A stretch of DNA of 64,000 nucleotides from Favolaschia claudopus (GCA_037176885.1 JAWWNJ010000045.1:372001-436000), one strand, 5' to 3'. Numbered from the stretch's first letter, positions 50,103 through 60,900 are shown. The notes: generated from the sequence alone by a model not told the origin. Program-made: numbers and translations.

Positions 50103-53100
50103 TCAGGCTAAGTTCTGTCTAGTAAAAGTATCTATATGTATGTAAGGATTAACATGGAAGAATTTAGCTTCATCAAGTACATTAAACGGCGTCCATTTAC
50201 GATCGATTTCCTTACCGCACTTGCCCATCAAATGGCACGCTCGGACGATGTGCTCGACCGAGACGACAGCCCCATTGCGGACGCGGGAACGGGTGGAGCG
50301 ATGGGTGGTGTACATGCCGGTGACGGGGTCGGGGTTGTTGAGTGGAGTGAACCATTCAATGTAGGCGAGGGGGTGGGGGTATGTGCCGAACTGGGGGGGA
50401 AGCTTGAATATAACGCGTACCTGCGCGGGGCGGAGACCTAACGATAGTAAGTAATGAAAGTATGATGAGCCAACGGATGAGGCTTACCTGTCAACCCAGA
50501 CGAAGGAACATACTGGGTCGGATCTTCAATAACGAGTGCCGTGTCAAAGATGGCGGGTGATCCTGAGGAACGAGCCTTAGGAGGCACAGCGGGGAGAGCG
50601 CGGATGCGGCTGGACCGGGTATTATTGCTGATGTAGCGGTTCGGGGGAATAAAGACGGAAATTTGATTAAAGATGTCGAAACGGTCGTGGAGGCTGGGCT
50701 GGATAGGAGACGGCTTGAAGTGGAGCTTGAGGAAAGTGGTGAGAGCGGGGATGAAGCTGGTGGCCCCATGAGAGTTGACGAGTTGGGCGACAGGAACATT
50801 CTCGACGGCAGGAGATTTGGCGATCTTGTACGAGGTCACCGGCAGCTTGGTCGGCGGAAGCTTGACGACGACATTATCAACGTCATCATCGTCGGAATCG
50901 GAATCGGAATCTGCAGGCGGTGGAGGAGGCGCCTCCTCGTCGACGCGCCATTTGAGGTACGAGATTCGGAGCGCGATGGCTTCTTGGCGCTGCAGCCAGA
51001 GAGCCATCTGCTCCGTGTAATCACGGCGATTGCTAGCGCGATATGCCTTCTTGGCAAAGTCGATGTGAAGACGCTCGGGGGACTCTGTATTGTAGCCGTC
51101 GGCGGTGCCAAGAAAGTAGATAGAGTCGACGTAGTGCTGGAGCGAATGGATTTTAGGAATATTGAAATGTTCTCGGATTTTGAGCTCCACAAAGACCTGC
51201 TTGTGGGCATGGAAGGTGTCGAGGGAGCTCTGGAGAGCGCGGAGGGTGCGGATGGTGTGAGACTGAAGCTGAGCGTAGTAGATGAAGTCGATAAGGGCCT
51301 TGACGACTGTGAGAACTTTATTGCTGACGGCACCTGCCAGCACACCGACGAATACACGCTGCATTTCTTTATGCTCCCTCCCCGTCCACTGCGACACAGC
51401 GGATATCCCCCTCTTGAATTGGCGCAGCCCGGCGAACGCATTCATGGCTTGGAAGCGCGCATCAAGCTCTTTCTCGCCCACCAACTTCGTACACCAGCTG
51501 ACAAGATGATCTTTGAAGACCCCCTTGTGCAATTGGTGCAAAATGTCGGGAGTGATAGCGGCGAAGATGTTGGAGTGGGGAAGGGTGGCCCAGAAGGGCT
51601 TGTAGACGGCACGGAGGCCGTCGTCCTCGAACGCGTCGGTAGGTTGTCGGTTTTGATGGTCCTCGAGTATATCTAAAGTCGTCGCATGATCCCGCCAGAT
51701 TGTATTGACGAGATTATCGCCGCGTTCGTCGCGGGCAACGAGGCAGCGTGGGCACCTGTTCTCCCGACAACAAGCCACAAGACACTGCTCAGGGTGGTCC
51801 GCAACGTACGCCGCCAGAATGGGGAAGACGCGGCGGATGAATCCGTCCGCACAGACCATCTCAACGCCATTCTTTCCGGCGGCGATCAAGGGCTCGAGGA
51901 GAATCGACATGCAGTGGTGGAAGAGGCGGTAGCCGGCGAGGGAGCGGGTATCGTCGGTGAAGCAGGTGAGCTTCGACACGGGTAAGTACCCAATTAATAC
52001 TGTCGCATGGGCAGACGGCTGACGACGGATATCTTTTGAGATGTTCCCAATCGTTAGATACACAGGCCACGCTGTTTTATCACCAGAGAACTGCGAAAGT
52101 TTCGTCTTGTCGGAGGAGAGAATTACGCCGGTGACGCATGCCCCTGGAGGTAAGAGTTTCTGGGCTTGCGCGTGAGCATTGAACAAATTGTTTACAGGTC
52201 AATTGTACCTGTATCTTCCACCACCATTCCGCCGTCCACATTTCATCTATAATGCGGGTCTCCTCGTTGCCGTCAGAGCTGCTATAGACGCGTTCGGGTG
52301 CGTATGCCATATGGTCCCGAAAGGCGGGATTGCCCATTAATTCCTTAATGCATTCAACAGGATCCCGTATCCACAACTCAAGATCCTCGGACATCAACTC
52401 ATCGTTCTCGTCCACTCGATTCCCCGCCGCCGTCACAATCTTACACGTCCAATCTGGGCCGGTGGGAAGCTGATCAATCTTCTTAAGGAATGCGCGATTG
52501 TTGTGGAAGGATAGGTTCGCCTTTTTGTTCTTCATCGAAGGTAAGTTTGTGTGTGGATGCGGTACAGCGACAACTCACAATCGGCAGCGATAGATATTCT
52601 TCCGTTGCTGTCTGGCTCACGTTCTTCGACAACCAGCGGGCCAAGTCCCATTCCTCGTCGTCTCGGAAGGGGAAGTATCGAGTTACACCATCAGCATCCT
52701 GACGAGCACGCATTCGCTGAAAAATCGTCTCGCCTTCACGCAGCGGTCTCCCTGGCATTGGCCGTCCACTCTCCTCGTCGTGGTAGGGCTCGATATAGCG
52801 ATGGAAATTCTGGGGGTCGGAATCGCCTTCGTCAGGAACCTCCTCGACAGTCACTCGACGGGGATGAGGAATCGGCTCGGGTGGTGGGGGGGTCTCTTCA
52901 CGAGGCTGGGGGACGAAGTCATCACCAACACCCATGGAGTCGTCGTCGTCGTCGCTTAGAAAGACCGGAGAGGGCGAGCGTGCGCGGAGTTCTTGTCTCC
53001 CAACGGTGAAGGTATGTGCCGCCAGCTTTTCCGCCCATTTCTTATGGCAGCGCTCTGACTTCGCAACGTGTAGATTAACACCATGTTGGGTCTTCACTTG

Positions 53101-53133
53101 CTTTGCGCAATACGGGCAGCGAGGAGGCGACAT
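50103..53133 (-). CDS. Plavaka transposase
   Basis: Start ATG 53133. The N-terminus carries a zinc-finger-like CPYC...[17 protein letters not shown] linker rich in Asp and Pro follows, then [19 protein letters not shown] and [14 protein letters not shown]. The core has the family signature [66 protein letters not shown] and [11 protein letters not shown], then [20 protein letters not shown] and [22 protein letters not shown]. After a final intron (about 50441-50496) it ends with [14 protein letters not shown] and [12 protein letters not shown]. These match the basidiomycete Plavaka group of RNase H-fold transposases; DKT supplies one of the expected acidic residues. About 950 residues, apparently complete. 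It binds element ends and catalyses excision and insertion in the nucleus. Confidence 0.93.
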
Positions 53134-53325
53134 GAGGAAGGTCGTCAAGTGGGTGAGAGGGGGGGATTTTGATGGGTACGTCTGATTTTCGCCGTTGACC
53201 CCCAAAATTTGAAAATGACTTCATGTGTTTCAGTGCCGCCGCAACGCATCAGTGACGAATTTGCTGACTGAGACGGCGCCGCCGTCTCTCGTGACTTCAA
53301 AACCAACATACGAGGTGTGTTTGTT

Positions 53326-53380
53326 GATAAACAACGCGCTTTCTTCCTCTAACCACGACCACACAGACGCGTTGTTTATC
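53326..53380. promoter_or_regulatory. 13 bp inverted repeat between divergent element genes
   Basis: GATAAACAACGCG (53326-53338) is repeated exactly in inverse at 53368-53380, with a 29 bp spacer, in the 376 bp region between the two start codons. Its position suits a protein-binding site controlling both genes; this is inference. Confidence 0.6.
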
Positions 53381-53391
53381 GTCCCGCGCAC

Positions 53392-53398
53392 TATAAAA
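53392..53398 (+). promoter_or_regulatory. TATA box of the DUF6532 gene
   Basis: TATAAAA 12 bp after the inverted repeat and 112 bp before the ATG at 53510. Confidence 0.65.
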
Positions 53399-53509
53399 CC
53401 CAGCTGCAATATATAAACTGAGGTACGTCTCTCTACACCCCCCATCAGTTCTCTCACTGACTCTTACGCTCTCCTCGCCTTTGCTCTCAAATCTACTTTG
53501 GACTTTCCA

Positions 53510-55737
53510 ATGGCCAACCAATCGACCCTTCGCCAGCGCTCCACCGCTACCACCAGGACCGCAGCTGCTTCAAACAACGCTAACAAGGAGAACCTGACCG
53601 ACCAAGGTCAGCTTCCTTATCGCTCAATACCTACACGCTTACCTTCTCCTTCTTAGCCTCGGGACGCACTCGCGCCAAGAGCACCTCCGCCCGCTCGACC
53701 TCTGCTTCCGCCGCTACCACCTCAACCTCCGCCACTGCTCATTGCGAGAGCACTGACCCTCACGATCTCTTTGAAGACGAGGAGGAGAATGACAGTACGT
53801 GCTTTCTCCCATTTCTGTCGAGTCTTCATCTGAGCAGCGGTAGGTGACGGAGGTGCTGCCTTCCCCAGCCACAATCCTTCTGACGCCGAGGAAGACGAAG
53901 ACGACAACGAGGGAAGTCCCGTCCACCGTCGTGTTCGCCGTGTCAGTGAAAAACAAAAGCTACTTGGTACGTTCCTTTTCATTTCTTCTCCTCGCTCGCT
54001 GTATGATATTTCGTCAGATGCTGAGCAGGAAGAAGCCGAGGAGCGCCGCAAGGCCAGGGCTGAGAAGCAAGCCAAGGCTGCAAGGAAGGCTGCGGGCTTC
54101 ATTGAGGTCGACAAACGCGGCCCCATCCAAGACGACACGGTAAGCTCACAATTTCCTTTTTGGGTCTTTTTTAGGGAACTGATAACTTGTAGTTTACCTC
54201 GCGCACGGTGACGACTACTCGCCCCGCAGCTACGAAGCAGCTTGCGCAGCGTGACAGTCGTGTGCCCCCACCGACCAAGTCGTTGCCCACCACCGCCCGC
54301 GTTTCCGACCCGCCGGCTCGCGGTTCTCACCAAGACACTGGCAGCCACAGTACCCGTCACCGCCAAGGGGAAGACGTCCCCAGGGTCACCTTTCGGGGCC
54401 GTGACCCGTCGCCGCCGCCTCCTCGTCCCGTCGTACGTCCCTTTCGATTATTTTGTTTATGTCAATTCACTCTTCTTTAGATCCGCGCTCCATGCAATCC
54501 GGATCGCATCATCCCCGACCACGTCACCCTTCATCTTCGCGCCGACCGCGACAGCTCGCCGCCTTCCTCTCGCCGCACCCCCTCTCGCTCCCCGTCTCCC
54601 GACGTCGGGGAGAAACGCCGCCGGTCATCTTCGTACGACCCAGATGACATCCGATCCACTCAAGCTGTCAAGACCGCTGCCGGCAGTCGCCCTCGTGCCA
54701 AGGACCTCGACGACATCAGCAAGGAATATACAGCCCACGCCATCGACCACTTCCGCTGCCTCATCAGCACGGAGAATTTCTTCCCCACCCACTCTGAGAC
54801 GGGCGAGTTTGTGCGACGAAGCTGGGAGAAGACTTGCGAAGATTTAGGTGAAGAGTTGCCGTTGTCGACGACGGTCCACAAGCTGGTGCGTGACCTTCTC
54901 TTCTCTTCTTTCTTCTCTAAAAGCTTTCGTATGCAGATTGCCGGGCGCGTTGCTCATACGCGTGGGGAGGCAAAGACCAAGGTCAAGGCGATGACCGAGG
55001 TCTATTATGGGTTTCGCACCGGCCACAACAAGAAGACTATTGCCTACAACCGGAAGCTCGCTGAGGAATTGAAGGAAGAATGTCTGTTTGCGTACAAAGT
55101 GTGTATTTCTTTTCTTCTCTTCTATCCCGCCCTCACTATTCATTGCAGGATGTCGCCAACAAGAAGGGGTTATTCAAGCACCCCATCATTCAGAAAGCCG
55201 TCAACGCAATGTGGTTTGCAAACCGCCGCGACGAGGGCCCATCCCACCCGGAGTACTTCAAGCCAATCCCGGTGGAAGCTCTGGCTGCTATCCTCACCGT
55301 GGTGAGTACTGTCTCTGTCCTTATTCTCCAGATCCTAATCTTCTCTCAGATTGAAAACACGATCGACGAGTACCTCACCGGCATCAAGACTGAAGTCCCT
55401 TTCACCACCACTGAATACCGCACAGTCTACGACACCCATCTCCATTCTCTTCTAGATTTTGACAAGCACACCGCAAAATATCACCTCCTCGACAAAATTC
55501 TGACTCGTTTGCACGACGAGGGCCGGTGAGTTTTTGCCTTAATCTTACTACGTTTAATTAACCGTCATTCGCAGATTCCACTCTGGGGCGCAGCCCATTG
55601 CCGATGCGCCGACCTCATCGCTCAGCAAGTCTGTTCTCGACGCCGCTCTCAAGGAGTACGAGGAGGAGGGGTCTGATAACGAGGACGATGATGAGATGGA
55701 GGGTGATGCTCATGATGCTGGTAGTGACGACGAGTAA
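53510..55737 (+). CDS. DUF6532 protein carried by the Plavaka element
   Basis: Start ATG 53510 (MANQSTLRQRST). The N-terminal half is low-complexity (Thr/Ala/Arg, acidic patches, EEAEERRKARAEKQAKAARK coil, basic SRRTPSRSPSPDVGEKRRR). The C-terminal half is a folded domain: DDISKEYTAHAIDHFRCLIS, FFPTHSETGEFVRRSWEKTCEDLG, IAGRVAHTRGEAKTKV, GLFKHPIIQKAVNAMWFANR, DEGPSHPEYFKPIPVEALAAIL and TEYRTVYDTHLHSLLDFDKHT. This pattern is DUF6532, a family multiplied in agaricomycetes; its function is unknown. Several short introns interrupt it; the C-terminus is acidic (DNEDDDEMEGD). It lies inside the element ends and diverges from the transposase, so it may be an accessory factor for transposition or its control. 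Confidence 0.8.
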
Positions 55738-55834
55738 TCTATTCATGTACAAGAACCTCTTCCGAATCCTATTTATTCATGCATTTTGTCTGTCCGCAAT
55801 GGCTCGATGGTCTGCTCCAGTCAACTTATATTGT

Positions 55835-55946
55835 ACTACAACGCACTATGTCGTCTACCTTACTACAGAGCTACTGAACAATGTTGTACTGCACTCTGAC
55901 TATATTAACTACAGCGCAGTATATATTTCTGAGGGCCTACTACAGC
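55835..55946. repeat. Right subterminal repeats of the Plavaka element
   Basis: Four copies of a (T/A)(A/G)CTACAG/ACTACAA motif, the reverse complement of the CTGTAGTA motif of the left end. Confidence 0.6.
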
Positions 55947-55980
55947 GAGCTATATAAAGGGGGGTAAACGACACGACTAC

Positions 55981-56004
55981 CCCGACTACATCGGCGATGT
56001 CGGG
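55981..56004. other. Subterminal hairpin, right end
   Basis: CCCGA pairs with TCGGG, and inside it ACATCG pairs with CGATGT around one base. It lies 17 bp inside the right terminal repeat. Confidence 0.65.
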
Positions 56005-56020
56005 CTATATATGAGGTCAG

Positions 56021-56033
56021 CTTTTTCCTGATG
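56021..56033 (-). repeat. Right terminal inverted repeat of the Plavaka element
   Basis: CTTTTTCCTGATG, exact reverse complement of the left end. Confidence 0.75.
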
Positions 56034-56188
56034 TGTTATGAAATCTCGTGAAGGATGGAAAAATGGAACGAACAGGCGTCAATGGGGAGATCGTTCGAAT
56101 GGATCGAGACTCGTAGTTGAACCTCGAGGCGAAAGTCACAGAAAGGTAGAAAAAGAAGACGAAAAAGAAGCTCTGAGGATGTGTCTAT

Positions 56189-56292
56189 GACTCGAGCCTG
56201 AGTTTAACAGGCGAGCTCCACGGATGCAGATCCAAAATTGGACGGCGCTGAAGCTGAAGATGAAGCAGAGGCGAGCCCCTCGCAATCGAGTC
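56189..56292 (-). repeat. tRNA-shaped repeat, minus strand, damaged T-loop
   Basis: 7 bp acceptor-type stem intact and D-arm GCGAG-GGG-CTCGC. The T-arm loop reads TTAAACT, so the otherwise universal TTCGA is lost. Confidence 0.75.
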
Positions 56293-56489
56293 CACATCTG
56301 AAGGAATTTTGTTTGGGTAAGGGTGAATCGAATGTTGGGTATCACTGGTATGAAATTTTGCGAGAAAGGGAAAGGATCGGTATGGTTGGCCTGGGGAAAA
56401 TTCAAGCCCGATATCGAGTGCAGTTGAAACTCGAGACGAGAAACAGGAAAAGGAGAAATGATGACAAAAATGAAGGATCATCTTCCCAT

Positions 56490-56583
56490 GACTCGATCCT
56501 GAGTCGAACAGGCGGGCTTCACGGTATGTAGCAGATCACAAACGAACTAGATAAAGTCGAGGCGAGCCCCTCGCAATCGAGTC
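56490..56583 (-). repeat. tRNA-shaped repeat, minus strand
   Basis: Closest relative of the copy at 49506-49599. Its uninterrupted flank to about 56690 serves as an empty-site comparison for the Plavaka insertion. Confidence 0.8.
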
Positions 56584-56683
56584 GTATTTCTGCAGGAATT
56601 TCTTTGGGTAAGCGCAGTGACTGACTCGACGAGGTACTTGAATTCTGGTGATCTTTGAAAAAATGGAACGAACGGGCGCCAAT

Positions 56684-56781
56684 GACTTGAGCCTGAGTCG
56701 AACAGGCGAACACCACGGTGCAAGAAACGTACCACGCATCAGAGGCAGCTGAAGTGGAGGCGAGCCCCTCGCAATCGAGTC
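56684..56781 (-). repeat. tRNA-shaped repeat, minus strand
   Basis: Perfect T-arm and D-arm; CCAC/GTGG middle stem; one mismatch in the acceptor-type stem. Confidence 0.8.
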
Positions 56782-56955
56782 TACATTTTGTAGCAATTTT
56801 GGTTGGGTAAGTGCAGTGGCCGGACAAGGAGCTTTGGTTGAATTTTGCAACTGTGGAGGTAAGTATTGTAAGTATGGTTGGCCATGGGAACTTGAATTAC
56901 ACGAGTGATTCCGCTGTAGCCGAGAGAAAAAAAAGTCACGGCAGATGAATCATGG

Positions 56956-57015
56956 CGCGTGTCTGGGGCGAACAGACGACGTCCCGACTTGAGATGATGA
57001 GGCAGAGTCGAGATC
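56956..57015 (-). repeat. Diverged tRNA-shaped repeat
   Basis: T-arm-like GTCTG-TTCGCCC-CAGAC keeps a perfect 5 bp stem although four of its positions differ from the consensus GCCTG/CAGGC arm. The 5' half is weak. Confidence 0.5.
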
Positions 57016-57276
57016 CAGCTGAAGTTGGAATCGCAGTGCGCCGGCTGCATGTCGATATAGGACTTGAGCAAAGCTGAGCTTCAGAAATAGAGTCAGACGT
57101 ACTTCCAATTTGCAGAGTTTCGTTGGCGTCGACGGTCCAAATTTCGCGTCTGAACGTCGCCCGAAGAAAGATGCTGCGCGACGGGAAATTCGGTCGACGT
57201 CGGTTCCTAGGATGTACTCAGTAATAGGTGCATGGTTAGAGGTAGAACGAAAAAAGAACTTTTTCGACGACATCAT

Positions 57277-57372
57277 GACTCCCGCCTGAGTTGAACAGGC
57301 TCGATCCACATGACATGGATATACACTCGTTTTCGGACAAACAGCGTGGAGGCGATCCCATCGCTGAGAGTC
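57277..57372 (-). repeat. tRNA-shaped repeat with compensatory stem changes
   Basis: Ends GACTCTC and GGGAGTC still pair over 7 positions (one wobble) although both differ from the consensus GACTCGA/TCGAGTC. The D-arm is GCGAT-GGG-ATCGC instead of GCGAG-GGG-CTCGC, again a paired change. TCCAC/GTGGA middle stem and T-arm intact (TTCAACT loop). Confidence 0.75.
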
Positions 57373-57469
57373 TCTAGTTTCTATAGGCTGTACGAAGGGT
57401 AGACGGGAGTAGCTCGTACCGAAGTGGTTGGATTTGAAACAAAAAGAAGCAACGGCCGTTCAGATGATT

Positions 57470-57565
57470 GACTCTGCCTGAATCGAACAGGCATCCCGCG
57501 CACTGGCAATTGTTAAGGATTTCTGACAAGATTTGGATGGAGCCGCAGTCGTTGAGTGAGCTTTC
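57470..57565 (-). repeat. tRNA-shaped repeat, degenerate 5' half
   Basis: T-arm GCCTG-TTCGATT-CAGGC at 57476-57492 perfect; the 5' block is hard to align. Confidence 0.6.
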
Positions 57566-57664
57566 TGTTTCAAGAACAGTGACGCAGTTGAAGGTTTTGA
57601 GCCTGAGGCAAAAAAAAGAAATTGAGCGAATGGGTGAGTGTGACTCGGAGAGAAAGAGTCGAGA

Positions 57665-57910
57665 TTTGATGGCGTCCAGAAAAGGCAAGGGAAGCAACAA
57701 AAGTGGATGATGAGGGCTTTGACAAACATGCCCAATGTGCAGCTCAACCATCCACCATTGGCACCAACGTTGCACCAACGCTACAGCTCGCGTCGAGCAC
57801 ACCTGAAATCCCCAGGCGTCTACGGACAGCTGCTCTGCACCTCCTCCTCTCAGCACACGGACGCTCTCCGGCAACATGGAACTTCCTGGGTTAAAAGAAT
57901 CCTGGCAACT
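57665..57910 (-). repeat. Dispersed repeat, minus-strand copy
   Basis: Counterpart of 47160-47405 in opposite orientation, next to a tRNA-shaped repeat. No intact gene. Confidence 0.65.
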
Positions 57911-60900
57911 TCTCATTTTTTTTCGTCTCGATGAGGAGTGCTGTACCCTAGATTACGCGGCGTACGCTCCGAGTTCTCGGCTTTTGACTACAGTGGGTAC
58001 CCGATGGGAGGAGGATGAATGGTCGAGCGGTGGTCCTCGTAAGCGTCCGTCTCCTCTCTGAATATAATACTTTTCACGCTCATCGTCCACAGACACCTCC
58101 GCCTTCTTTCCGACCGACCCTGCGTGACTTTCTGGATCTCGCGGAGCATTTATCGTGCACTGGAATTGACTCATGGCGCGGCGCCCGCCCACAGATGGTC
58201 ACGACTCAACTGCCGTCGTCTGATCCAAGAACATGTACGCGCATGAGAGCTCCATCGTGATTTTACCACCTTCCTCTTCCCCTTCCCGGCACCCGCCGCC
58301 GCTGTCCCGTTCTCGACCCTCGTCCCCTGCTGCTCCTTTGCCAGTCTTGCTTCGTCAATCTTTACCATACAAGCACGTCGTTCACCCGGTCATCGCCGGT
58401 CGCACCCATTCCCCGCTCATTCCTGGTGAAATCGAGCGATCGCGGAATATCGCGTGCACATCGACCAAGCTGGACCGACGCTGCGTGGGGAGCCGATTTG
58501 GTTTTCGGGATGTCGCAGATGATATAATACGCAAACAATTGCCTCCATCGTACCTTTACTGCCCCTCCCTGCACCCACCACCACGTTCGCAACCCTCGCC
58601 CCATCTTCTCGTTTTCCACCAAGTTCAAGCGATACTTCATAGATCGTCTCGAATGGAATCAAATCGAGCGATTCTTCAAACCTGTCCCTCCGAGTCGTTC
58701 TTGGTCCACTTCAAATCTCATCCGTATCGACCTCCACTCGCACTACAGCAATGAGTACCAATGCCATTGCCTGATCCCAATCCCAGTCTCGCTCTTGCGG
58801 GCATCCGGACTCCGCATCTGGGGAATACAAATGAGAATAGGAAGTCTGGGAACAGGAAAGCAAAGCCCACGCCCAGTTGCACGAGAGTCGGAATATCAAT
58901 CTGACCCTGAACTCGCGCCTACACTGGCTGGCACCGGACGCCATGCCACCATGTCGACGGGAAAGGAGGAATGACCTGCTGGGTATAACATCGACCGCCT
59001 GACGTGACACGTCGGCCTGTGCCCCAAATTCTCATACCACCCCACCCCTTCCCGCACCCCTTCTCGCGGAAATCTGTACATTCTGGGTCACTGTTGACCC
59101 TCTGAACCGTTGATGAAAACAGCGGCCGATCGCCACCGCCCAACGGTTTTGAGGTCCGACGCCTAAGGCGCTTTCAGCGGATACCAAGCCTTCGAGCACG
59201 ACGGACAGCAAGGTGTGAATTCCAGTGCGTTGTCGGGAACTCGGCATCTCATGTCTTCTGTGTCCTGTGGTATCTCTTCATCAAAGTCTTCGAGCACCAC
59301 CATCACGGTCTCCGCGTCATCGGCACACCATCAGGTCTACGACAACGGCGGAAGGCGAAGGCGGGGAGGGGAAAGTGGTGAGGGGAGGGGAAGAAGGTGG
59401 CGAGAGAAGAGAAGGAGACAGACAGACAGACAGGCGGGTATCGGCGAAGGCACGACCCCCCTGTGGGTTCGTCGCTGGCGCGGAGGGCGGGGTAGGTGGA
59501 TAGGTTGCCTGTCATCGCGATAGTCATGGTGTACGTCCCTGCATACGTTCATTCCTTCGTTCTATCTCGAGGCTGATATCTCTGTAGACCAGGACAATCG
59601 ACTTCGTGGCGCCGCCTCTCCCTCCTCTAGCTGGGGGTCAGCGCGGGGGCGTCGCGCATGATGACGAAGATACGCCCTGACACGCCTGAGCGGCAGAGAC
59701 TCGGTGTTATGTGAGGTTTGAGGTACGTCGATTCTTCCCCTCAGGCGGTAACTTACACCTTGGCTAAGCTCTTTACTACAGACGCCATCTCCATCTTTCA
59801 TGCTCGTCTCGTCGTCGAAGTTGAACTTGGGGCCCTCCGCTCTCTCGTCGCCTCCTCCTGCGTTCGTTTCTCTATCTGGATGCTTCCATGCAGGGCCGCG
59901 TGTGGGGCTGGACGACGGGGAAATGCGCCGGGAAGTCGCCGACTGAGCACGGTCTCGACTTGGGTTGTTGGGAGGTCTATCATGCGACGCCGCTGTGTAT
60001 CTGGGCGTCGGTCGGGATTTCGAGGCAATCCGACAGGGAGGCAGCGGAGGTCTGCGGGAGGGCGTCTTGACCTCCACCTTGGTGGCGGGATGTGTGAACG
60101 TGAATGGGGATGAGCTGGGGGTCAGCGCGGGGGCAAGATATCGCTATCGTCAGCGCGGCGGGGTTTGGCGTCGACTCAGAAACAGACTCAAGGCTGATGA
60201 TGTGAGAACAGATTGTGTGCGGAGCGTGCTGTACGCGTGCTTATCCTCTGGCTGCCGCGGCCGCACCGTTCTCTTTGTCGGTGAAGATTGCTGGGTGTAT
60301 ACTAGCTGTCGCCTAGGGGCCCCGAGTATAGCACACTCATAGGCTCGTTTAGACGTCGATGTCGATGTCGACCTTTCCTCGCCCCCGCCGCTGACTCGTC
60401 TTCCTCCGCTCTCAGACTTGACTCTGTCGGAGGCGTCTACGCGCGCGGTCGGGAAACGAGGCAGAGATGCGCATGAGAAGGCGCGCGGGGTGTTTCTGTC
60501 GAGCTGTCAAGATGTTACCGCGAGGTTGTGTTGGATGACTCTGTTCCGCGGAGCGTTGGGCGCTGGGCAGGAGGGCGAGAGGACGGGGATAACCACGAAT
60601 ATGAGTTGGGGCTGTGGGGGAAGGGGGTGCGGCGCGGGGGGAGGGGGTATCGCCTCACTTCATCTGACAGACACGGCCTGGTGTGGGGACGTGCGGAAGC
60701 GACGCGTCGTGGTGCTGTCATCGCCGGCGTTTCTGCTACTACCGCGCGTCGAGCGGCGAGCGTCTGCTTTTTAGTACAGCGTGATCGTCGATTCGTCGTA
60801 TTCCACGACAGCCGTGATTGTGTATTATGTTTCTCTCCCTCCTCTGTTGTCGGTGTGGGTGAACACTGGATCCGGAGTTGCACTCGATGTTCCTTGTTTC

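Larger units (their letters stand above)
49666..56033. mobile_element. Plavaka-type DNA transposon (CMC/EnSpm group), 6.37 kb, two genes
   Basis: The boundaries are a 13 bp terminal inverted repeat, CATCAGGAAAAAG at 49666-49678 and its reverse complement at 56021-56033. It may leave a 2 bp target duplication (TG outside, or AT if the first bases belong to the target). Subterminal copies of a CTGTAGTA-like motif occur near both ends: about 49718, 49727 and 49897 on the left, and four on the right (about 55835, 55862, 55908, 55939; reverse orientation). Inside are a full-length Plavaka transposase on the minus strand and a divergent DUF6532 gene on the plus strand. No stops or frameshifts are apparent in either gene, so the element may be active. 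The target is a tRNA-shaped repeat unit. Confidence 0.82.

Noticed and set aside
50663..51676. 337-codon plus-strand open frame
   Set aside because: Antisense to the core of the Plavaka transposase, which carries all family motifs.
54242..54847. 201-codon plus-strand frame and a 214-codon minus frame nearby (53722-54366)
   Set aside because: Other frames of the DUF6532 gene region; its own exons explain the coding signal.
59562..60113. Overlapping frames of 130-170 codons on both strands
   Set aside because: Arg/Pro-rich products of GC-rich DNA without motifs; equally long on both strands.
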